From contig JXTC01000011.1 of the NCBI GenBank assembly GCA_002914845.1, positions 1,808,854 to 1,872,853 on the forward strand: DNA of 64,000 bases. Direction: 5' to 3'. The notes below the pieces were generated by a model, which ran no database searches, was not told the origin of the DNA, and was given only the letters and a program-made list of their open reading frames with translations. This DNA is from Trema orientale. Lineage: Eukaryota > Streptophyta > Magnoliopsida > Rosales > Cannabaceae. A program made the position numbers and the translations under genes. Numbering within the stretch: position 1 is the first letter of the stretch; every line of letters begins with the position of its first letter. Below, piece after piece: positions 55,917 through 64,000 of the stretch.

Positions 55917-56400
55917 AGGAAACCACGAAAGTTTTCTAGAAATCAATTTGATTTCCTATTAGTGGAATGTCTTGTACGTAAATAAATTACAGGAAATTAC
56001 AAAAGTTTCCTGGAAACCATTATAGTTTCTTTTTTACAAAAAGTCATGCAGCTAAATAAATCAAAAGAAACCACTAAAGTTTCTAATAAACTAGTAGAAA
56101 CTATCATGGTTTCCTTTATGCAGAATGTCATATACCTAAGTAAATCACAAGAAATCATAGAAATCATTGTGGTTTCCTTTAGCATAATGCTCTGTAGCTA
56201 AGTAAATTGCAAGAAACTGAGAAGGTTTCTTGAAAATCATTGTGATTTCTAATTTGCAGAATGCTTTGTAGTTAAGTAAATTACAAGAAACCACGAAAGT
56301 TTCATAGAAATCATTGTGGTTTCTTTTTCAAATCACAGAAAAATAATAAAAGTTTTCTAGAAATTTTTATAGTTTTTTTTTTTGCAGAATATCCTTTAGC
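55917..56400. repeat. Tandem repeat of about 74 bp with inverted GAAACC/GGTTTC motifs
   Basis: About seven units starting GAAACCACGAAAGTTTC or variants, followed by AAATCATTGTGGTTTC, GCAGAATGTC and AGCTAAGTAAATTACAA. Each unit contains its own GAAACC...GGTTTC inverted pair. No coding sense is apparent. Confidence 0.8.
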
Positions 56401-56689
56401 AAGAATTGAGTGAGGCATTGAATAATGACGTTGTAAAATATGATCAAGTTCTCAAATTAAATAATTATATTTTTAAAGTAAAAGCAACATAAAACTATTT
56501 AATATCACATTAGATTTTGATTTCAAGAATAGCAATAACCATCTTATTTTTTTAAGGAAACCAAATTAGTTTGAACTAGAAACTAATTTGGTTTCTGATT
56601 TCTATTTCTTGATTGACTATTGGATTCTACTGACCACAACCAATAGTTGGAAACCAAGAGTAAAAATGGTTTCTAGCTTCTAAAATTAG

Positions 56690-56996
56690 TTTTTTTTTAA
56701 AAAAAATAAAATAATTTTCGAAAAATGAATTCAAAAAGGAAAATACGAAAAAAAGAACAAATAAAGGAAAAAGACTTAAAATTTAAAAAAAAAGTTAAAA
56801 AGAAAAGAATAATAAAGTTCGATGTGAAAAGAAATTAAAAAGAGAGAATGAAAAAGAAAAAAATAAAGAATAAGAAAGAAGATAATAAAGAAACTATAAG
56901 AGAACAAGAAAAAAAAAAAAGCTAGAAAAAAAAGGTTCAGGAAAAAGAAAAAAAAGTTTAGGAAAAAGGAAAAAGAAAAAGAAAAAAAGTTGTAGA
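56690..56996. repeat. Purine-rich tract
   Basis: About 300 bp almost wholly A and G on the plus strand (AAAAAGAAAAAGG-type runs), with no gene. Confidence 0.8.
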
Positions 56997-57473
56997 ATTA
57001 GGAATTGATCCCATGATGGGAATGACAAAATGGACCATGCTCATCGACAGATCCAACAATATTCCCAGTTAGTTTTGAATATCTTTTTATTATAAATGGT
57101 TTTTTACAAAAAATAGTTTTATTTACGAAAATGCCACCGAATAACTTATAATTTAAAAGGTGGTCTATTTTGAAAAAAAAGTCGTACAAAAAGAAGTGTA
57201 TTGGACTGGATCGTATTTTTAGCAATATTTTTCTAAAAGTAGTATAACATGTCATTTTCTCTTAAAAAAAAATGAAGATACTAGGTATTTCGGCCTGTAG
57301 TACTGACTTTTGGAAAAAAAAAAAAAAAAAAAAAAAGAGTTCAAAAAATACAACTTGGCTCGGAACATTTATTTTTATATCACTTTTTAGACAAATATCA
57401 TTTTTTTAAGTTATGTAATACAAGCACATACTGTGGTATTTTCATAATAAAATCACACTTTTTTAAATAATTG

Positions 57474-57863
57474 TTTATATAAAAAGAGATAATATCATTT
57501 TTGTACTTTGTATTTTGGTACTTTGTTTAAATCGTACCTTGTATTTTAGTTATTATCAACATTAACCTTTAGATTTGAAATTGATCTATTACTAATTTAT
57601 ACCATGACACTAATTTAGAGTAGTTAATTTACCACTATGCCATTTAAAAAAATTGAAAATAAATTAACCATATAAAAATTGATCTGAGAATAATTTTATT
57701 AAATCACTTTGGTAAATTAACTGCTCTAAACTGGTGTTAGGATATAAATTTGTAACAAATATTAACTCTAAAGATTAATGTTGATAATAACCAAAACGCA
57801 AGGTACAAACTGAACAAAAGATCAAAATACAATGTATAAAAAGATATTATTCCGTATAAAAAG
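57474..57863. mobile_element. Foldback MITE with long inverted repeats
   Basis: The left arm (57485-57645) and the reverse complement of the right arm (57700-57855) share ACTTTGTATTTTG versus ACATTGTATTTTG, GTACCTTG, TTATTATCAACATTAA, TTTAGA, AATTTATA and GTTAATTTACCA in order. The arms are about 160 bp. Target duplication was not resolved, so the superfamily is unknown. Confidence 0.75.
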
Positions 57864-57959
57864 GCTTGTACCATAATTGCTATTAGCTCTTACTGATACT
57901 GTTGGTTGCCTTGGTTACTTCGCTACCTACCATATAGGTTTCGAGTCTTAGTACATACA

Positions 57960-59200
57960 CTTAATTATTTTGTTTCCCTGACTCTTTTTCCCCCTAAAAA
58001 GATTCTCCTTTTTAGTTTTTTTAATCATACTAGATTGATTTCTTAGTTTTTTTTCCGTAACTCTTCTTTTCGAAAAAAAAAATCTCTTTTTTAGTTTTTT
58101 TTTAATCCTACTAAACTGACTCTTTTTTAGTACTTTTTAATCCTACTAGATTGGGGGCGCGTCTACAGTAGGGGCGTCCCTGCGTAGGGCTCTGTCTATT
58201 CACCGTTGGATGGAAATCTGTGTATAAATAGATTCTCTACAGATTCTCGTTATTCCCCACAGATTCCCATCCAACGGTGTATAAGGGTGGCCCTACGTAG
58301 GGGCGCCCTTACTGTAGCCCTCCCCCTAGATTGGTTTCTTAGGTTTTTTCTATAATTTTTTTCTTTCCGAAATATAAAAAAAAAAGCCTCTTTTTTAGGT
58401 TTTTTTTTTTAATCCTACTAAACTGATTGCTCTGTTATCTGAGGTTCTAAAAAAAAAATCCCTTTCCTAGTTTTATTTTTAATCCTACTAGATTGATTTC
58501 TTTTTTTTTTTCCGTAACTTCTTTTCTTTTCCCAGAAAAAAAGGTCTCTTTTTTAGTTTTTTAATCTTGCTAAATCGACTCTTTTTTTCTCTGAAAAAAA
58601 TTCTCTTTTTATTTTTTTTAATCCTACTAGATTTGTTTCTTAGGTTTTTTCTGTAACTCTTCTTTTCAAAAAAAAAAAAAAAACAATGTCTCCTATTTAG
58701 TTTTTTTTTTTAATCCTACTCAATTGATTTCTCAGTTGCATGAGGTTCTCAAGTAGTGGAAACTGGCTTTTTTTTTTTTTTAGGAAATGTTTTTCTTAAT
58801 TACCTAAAAATCCAATTTTGGTTTCTCAATTTTGTGGAAACTGGAAACCAAATTAGTTTCTCAAATAACTCTTTTCCCTATCTTTGTATATTCTCTAACT
58901 CTTTGTTCTTTCAAAAAAAATTTCTTTTTTAGTTTTTTTATTCCTACCAGATTTTCTCAGTTACAAGAGATATCTCAATTTTTTAAAAACCTAAAATGAG
59001 ATTGGTTTCTCAGTTTTTTGGAAACCAGAAACTAAATTGGTTTCTCAAGTGACTCTTTTCCCTAACTCCATATTTTCTCTAACTCTTTTTTTTTCTTTAA
59101 AAAAAAAAATTGTCTCTTTTTTAGTTTTTTTAATCTGACCATATTTGTTTCCTAGTTACTTAAGGTTTCTCAGTTTTTTGGAAACCCAAAACCAGATTGG
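57960..59200. repeat. Pyrimidine-rich degenerate tandem repeat
   Basis: About ten loosely repeated units with TTTAATCCTACTAGATTG, TTTCTTAGTTTTTT, GTAACTCTTCTTTTC and runs of A. Later units gain TTGGTTTCTCA and GGAAACC. Two MITE copies lie in or beside it. Confidence 0.65.
58155..58325. mobile_element. MULE-type MITE, copy 1 (171 bp)
   Basis: Exact 9-bp duplication CTAGATTGG at 58146-58154 and 58326-58334. Terminal inverted repeats begin GGGCGCGTCTACAGTAGGGG and, on the other strand, GGGGAGGGCTACAGTAAGGG. The inner part folds through CCGTTGGATGG/CCATCCAACGG. The 9-bp duplication indicates a Mutator-type origin. Confidence 0.9.
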
Positions 59201-59230
59201 GTTTCCTGAACAAAAATCTTATAACTTTTA

Positions 59231-59402
59231 GGGCGCGTCTACAGTAGGGGTGCTCCTACGTAGGGCTCTGTCTATTCACCGTTGGATAGGAATCTGTATA
59301 TAAATAGATTCTCCACAGATTCTCGTTATTCTCCACAGATTCCCATCCAACGATAATTAAGGTATGACCCTACGTAGGGACGCCCCTACCGTAGCTATCC
59401 CC
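59231..59402. mobile_element. MULE-type MITE, copy 2 (172 bp)
   Basis: Same family as 58155-58325, with its own exact 9-bp duplication TAACTTTTA at 59222-59230 and 59403-59411. Starts GGGCGCGTCTACAGTAGGGG. Confidence 0.9.
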
Positions 59403-59411
59403 TAACTTTTA

Positions 59412-59940
59412 TTATTTAAAATCTTATAACTATCATTATTCCCAAGAAAAAGTAAAACTCTTCAACTTTTCTTCCTTTTTTTTTGGTTTCTTCTTCTCCA
59501 CTAAACACCTTCAAATCTAAACCCTCATTTTTTTTCTCAAAATTGTTCAAGGCTTCAATATCCAAAGCAAGGAAATTTTCCAAGTAAGTTTATATATATT
59601 TTCTTCTTGTAATTTGAAGTAGAATCCTATATAGTTAAAGAAATACCAAATACATAATAGTTTTATATATTGTTGAAACAACTACAATTGAAAATTTGAA
59701 TTCGAGAATTTGATAGCTTTTGTGTCCTTATAGTATTCTTTAATTTTAGTTTCTAATAGTTTAATTGTAAATCTTAGTGGTCATTCTATCGAATTTTGGT
59801 TTTAGAATTGTGGAGTAGTTGATACTATAACTCTATACTCTATTGAAAACTCGTTGGCGACAATTTTAATAAATTTAATAATTTTTAATGTATAAATTTT
59901 TTTAATTTATAAATTATTTTATTATGGTATAAGCCTCATT
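59412..59940. other. Intergenic DNA, nothing recognised
   Basis: AT-rich, with no coding sense and no clear repeat. Confidence 0.5.
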
Positions 59941-59949
59941 AACAAAAAT

Positions 59950-60340
59950 TCTTGGTTCTGTCATTGTGAGAGTCACCTTATTGGTGTAATCTAGTTCACG
60001 ACCATATCAATAACTCACCAACGTCATTCACCTAAATCTAGATCTATTAGAAAAATATAGTGGTACCTATTGGAGTAACCCATTGGAAACTCATCTAAGT
60101 CACTCAACGGATTCTGTTACCCAATACCAGAATAACTCAATTGGTGACAGTCAAAAACTTTGTAGTTGAATATTGGGTATCTGAACGATCAGTGAGTGAC
60201 CATTAGTAACTTAGTGGTTAACTGATGGTAACTCACCAAAGTCTACCCATAGGTAACCTAATAGGTGATTGTTAGTGATTCACCGGGAGACCCTCCAGAT
60301 TAACCTATCGCATTTGGTATTGTTCTCCCCCATTTGGGCT
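59950..60340. repeat. Dispersed repeat, second copy
   Basis: Related to 42480-42850: same order of AATAACTCACCA, GGAGTAACCCATTGG-like, CCATTAGTAAC, CCAGATTAA and CATTTGGTA segments. Coding capacity not seen. Confidence 0.65.
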
Positions 60341-60354
60341 GAAATTAGAATCGG

Positions 60355-60760
60355 GGTTCTTAGTGTCTAGTTTACACGGCTGAAATTGGAGTTAGGCTGA
60401 TTTAGGTCTTTAAACTCAATCAAATTTAAAACTAAAATTAAGCAAATAAATAAAAGTAAGAATCGAAATTGGACCAAAACTTATTTTTTTTTACCTTTAA
60501 TAAAATAAAATAAAAAAGATTAAAGGAAACTGACATTTTTTCCTTTAATCGATATTGATCAAAGCTCTTACGCGTAAATAGGCTGAGGTAATCCGATTAG
60601 GAAACAACAGATTAGGAAATAAAGAAAGAAAAAAAGAAATCAAACTATTAAATTAACTGAAATATTTAAACGCAAACTATATGAAAAAACTTACTGTATA
60701 AATAAAATAAGAATCGTAATTGAGTAAAACTATTTTAACTGAGTAAGAATAGGTTTGCAT
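60355..60760. repeat. Paralogous copy of the F-box upstream region with unfilled MULE site
   Basis: Matches 51841-52258 joined to 55521-55575. At about 60674-60682 AAACTATAT stands where the other copy has the duplicated ACTAATATAT and the MULE. The F-box coding part itself is not present beside this copy. Confidence 0.7.
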
Positions 60761-60859
60761 TGTATTGTGATTTATCATATTTGGTTGTATTGTATTATGT
60801 TATTATATTATAATATTATGTTTTATTTTGCATGTTGCATTATGTTACCTAATTTCTTA

Positions 60860-62300
60860 ACTAAAAGGCTAATTGCAAGAGCACGGGTCAACAAATAATA
60901 CAGAGGTAAGTTAGAGTATCGCCCCATGAGAATTGGATGTTAATTCAACATTAAATACTAAAATTGGTCAATCCTACATATATCCAAACAAAATATAAAA
61001 AATGCAAAAGAAAGAAAATAAAGGAAATTAAAATAAAATGCAAAATGAATAAATGGAAATGTAAGAAAATAAACGCGTCTAGGTTTACTAATTTCTCAAC
61101 CCCTCTGTCGTCTTGATATCTCCCAATTGCCCTCTTAAATTAACTAATCCACTAGAGTTGTCAACTAAAAATACTAATATATCTAATAAATCTTTTCCAA
61201 GTGCAAATTGGAACTACCTAACAAGATAACATATTACTCCGAACATGAATTGACTAGGTGCATTAAATTAAGTTCTCAAAATGATTACACAAATTACATT
61301 CATATATTCCTATCCTATGCAAACTTACTCCAAACTAAGTAATCTTATGTTGTTTTACTTAAATCCAAATTTCTATTCCCTTTTCTAAGCTCATAGTAAT
61401 TTCATTCAATATTATATTTAGTGATCAATTAAATAGAAAGCAAGAAGCATAAAGTAAAATAAATAACTCAACAATGGATTTTATTAATTAAATAGGAAAA
61501 ATAATCACACATAAGATAATAGATTGGTTCAATAGTAAAACTAGACAAAAAAATAATAATATAGATTGAGAACAATAGCTTTTCATTCTAATAAAATCAA
61601 AAGATATAAAACATTAGGAGAGAAGTTGAAGCATAAAACTATATTGGTATGGATTTTCCCCTTCTTGGAAGAGATTGGATGTATTCTTCAAAGTTGTAAA
61701 TTCCTTCTCCTAGATAGCCTTCTTGTTCTCTTGATTTTTCTCTCAAAATTTTCTCTGAATTATACTAATCACTAAAGATAAAAACTAAAATAGAAATCTT
61801 AAGAAGAAACTAAAACAAAAAATGTATATATTAATATATAATTTCTTTATTTACAAAAGTGCTTTCGATTTTTTCGGTGAAGCTTTAAAAATGGAGACTT
61901 TAAGCTCTGTCTCTCTCCTCCCTAAAAATCTACTTAGAAAAGTGTGCCTCTACCCTTAAAATACGGTTTTCTCTAAGCTAGTTCTAGCACACTTAAGTAT
62001 GGGTCAAATCTCAGACGTTGGATGCTCAAAAAGATTGATCTTGGCCTTCAAATCGAGCTTTGGATGCAGAGGGAGGGTGGGGGGAGGGGGGCGCTAGAGT
62101 GCCCCAAGATTTTAAGAAATCTCGAACTAGCTCTCTGGTTGTTGGCACTGTTTCCACCATTTTGTGGCGTTGTGGCGTTGCTCATCCTGCCCACATGCTC
62201 TTATTTTGCTTCTTTTTTACCTCTTTTAACACTAACTTCAATTGTTTTATTCTCTCATACACAAAAACAAACAAAATATTAAAATAATTCTAAAAACAAA
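60860..62300. other. Non-coding region, possibly an old repeat, with a G-rich tract
   Basis: Begins with GTATCGCCCCATGAGAATTGG. It has the general look of a widespread plant non-coding repeat, but I cannot name it and found no paired termini. At 62071-62091 four G runs (GGGAGGGTGGGGGGAGGGGGG split as 3-3-6-6) form a G-quadruplex-like tract. Confidence 0.4.
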
Positions 62301-62375
62301 AGAATTAGCAACTTTATTTTCAAAGGAACAAAAGCAAATCCATTCTAATTAACTTTTTTATGAAAGTTAATTTTT

Positions 62376-62450
62376 GAAAAATACCACTTTTAAAATTTAA
62401 TTAGAAAAATACTATTTTTAAAATTATTTAAAAAAATACCACTTTTAAAA
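62376..62450. repeat. Short tandem repeat, about 30 bp x 3
   Basis: AAAAATACCACTTTTAAAA, AAAAATACTATTTTTAAAA, AAAAATACCACTTTTAAAA in succession. Confidence 0.8.
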
Positions 62451-62469
62451 GGGATATAGTGATGTGAGT

Positions 62470-63760
62470 GGTGTCAAAACAGGCTAGCATTAATAGGTCT
62501 GTACGATTATAAGTTAGCGCGGCATGGTACGACATGATTAATAACCGTGTCCGACCTAACACGGCAAGATAAGTAAATTTGCTCGAGCTGGCACGACACG
62601 TGGCATGACAGGCATGAATAACAGGCACGATAGATACAATTAAGAAAAATAATTAGTTTGCAAAAAATATACTTAGATTAAATTTATTTTAATTTTTTTG
62701 GGCATAATTTTTACACAATAAATGTAAAAAAAAATTTAAAAATTTAAAATTAAAATATTTTCTTAGTAAAAACAATATATATTATAAATATTACGTCAAT
62801 TTCTAATTTTTTTTAAGGCAAAAAGTTCCAAGATTTAATTAGTTTTGGCCAAAGAGTTTAATGACATTAAGAATCTAAGGCAAAACTCACTTTCAATAGA
62901 AAATCCTTTAAATGTTAAGAAAGAAAAATACAGTTTAAGTAGTTGTCAATCATTACTTTTGAGTTATAATTTTGATATAATTTGAGTATATGCCAGCAAT
63001 TTAGTTGGTACATATTTTAACTTTAGAAATTTAAATTAATTATCATATCTCATGTACACTCTAATATTTCAATTTATATTTGTTTTCATATAAAAGTTAT
63101 CTCAATTTTCAAATAATTTCTTTTTTTTTTAAAGGAGTTCCTCAAGGTATACTTTTCAAATAATTTCTTTCTATTACGTAATAATTAAAAATTTATAATT
63201 CATAATTACTTAAAAGGAATTATGTCTAATAGTATTAAAACAACTAAATTTGAAACAAAAAAAAAAATCAATAATGAGTACAATTATGGAAAAATAATAA
63301 TAAGTATTTGAAAATAGAAATAATTAGGCTTGAAATCATATATGATATAAAAAATGGGCAACGTTAGACATAAAATTTTTTTAATAAAAAAAAAGCATGA
63401 TAAGTCATAGAAATAACATAGTATCTAAAATAGGTGCAATTAGTACAAAAATGATATAATATCATAAACATGCACAATTAGGTAGGAACAAATAAAGTAT
63501 AGAAAGCGAGTACGATTAGGTGCAGAAAACGGTCAAATATCGAAAACAGATACAATTAAATACGAAAATAGATAAGTTGGATAATGGCATGATTACGGCA
63601 CGAAATCGAGTATGGGCACATGCACATAACGCGCTGGACACGGCATGGCACGATTAGTAATTATGTTTGAGTTGGCACGGTACAAGATACGAATGTGCTG
63701 CAGCTAAATGTACTTGGATCGGCATAGTACGACCCATGTGAGAGAAAGGAAGGAGAGAGA
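62470..63760. repeat. Region bounded by CACGAC/GGCACG-rich blocks, unknown repeat
   Basis: Blocks at 62510-62640 and 63570-63740 share GGCATGGTACGA/GGCATGGCACGA, ATTAATAACCGTG/ATTAGTAATTATG and GAGCTGGCACGAC/GAGTTGGCACGGT. The centre is AT-rich. Clusters of GGCACG motifs occur near ends of some plant DNA transposons, but no terminal repeat or duplication was resolved here. Confidence 0.4.
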
Positions 63761-64000
63761 AATTATGGAAAGAGAAAGTGATTGGAGAGAAATTAAGGAT
63801 AAAGAGTATTGTATAATATTATGTTATAATACAGTATAATACAAACTCTTTTTTGGTATTAAATAATACTCTCTGTATTTTATTAAATTTAAAATGTCGT
63901 ATTTAATAATATAATACAAAAGCACAACTAAATACAGTATTGTATTTAATTAATACAATATAGAATCCTTATACAATGTACCAAACATGTCCTAAAAACT
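63761..64000. other. AT-rich DNA to window end
   Basis: TATTGTATAATATTATG-type sequence, similar in composition to 60740-60850. No gene. Confidence 0.4.

Noticed and set aside
62022..62287. Two overlapping frames across the G-rich tract
   Set aside because: Glycine-rich composition follows from the G run; neither frame resembles a known protein.

Overview
The window looks like repeat-dense nuclear DNA of a flowering plant, most likely a eudicot. It is AT-rich, spliced and gene-poor, and dominated by plant Ty1/copia and Ty3/gypsy retrotransposons with Met-tRNA-type primer sites (TGGTATCAGAG). It also holds a CACTA end, a Mutator-like element (MULE), MITEs, an F-box gene and a DUF1985 gene. 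I cannot name the species. No tRNA, rRNA or CRISPR was seen.

Region 1-5.26 kb: the 3' end of a chromovirus LTR (1-440), a trace of a LINE, a probable solo copia LTR, then AT-rich DNA without a gene.

Region 5.27-36.7 kb is one nested stack. The host is a Sirevirus-like copia element (here copia-1, 5269-36708). A second copia element (copia-2, about 7821-24725) sits in its gag. A minus-strand chromovirus (gypsy-3, 14826-23209, TSD TGTGA) sits inside the 3' LTR of copia-2. A plus-strand chromovirus (gypsy-1, 27807-35518, TSD GATTG) sits exactly across the polypurine tract/3' LTR junction of copia-1. All are dead copies with stops, frameshifts and deletions. The gypsy-3 LTRs carry an array of short hairpins with a constant loop and compensating stem changes, which is the most striking structure in the window.

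Region 36.7-48.2 kb holds older copia debris: a minus-strand gag-PR-integrase fragment (39.9-42.1 kb), and two halves of another copia family facing each other (43.2-45.3 kb plus strand, 45.7-48.2 kb minus strand) with a stray inverted integrase segment between them.

Region 48.2-52 kb: an F-box/FBA gene on the minus strand, split in the middle by about 2.1 kb that begins with a CACTA transposon end and is flanked by a 19-bp direct repeat of the gene.

Region 52.2-55.5 kb: a MULE with roughly 130-bp terminal inverted repeats and a 10-bp TSD, carrying a two-exon DUF1985 gene. A diverged unfilled copy of its insertion site lies at about 60.67 kb.

Region 55.5-64 kb: no genes recognised. It contains tandem repeats with GAAACC/GGTTTC motifs, a foldback MITE, two copies of a 171/172-bp MULE-type MITE with 9-bp TSDs, purine/pyrimidine tracts, a dispersed 400-bp repeat also seen at 42.5 kb, and a G-quadruplex-like tract.
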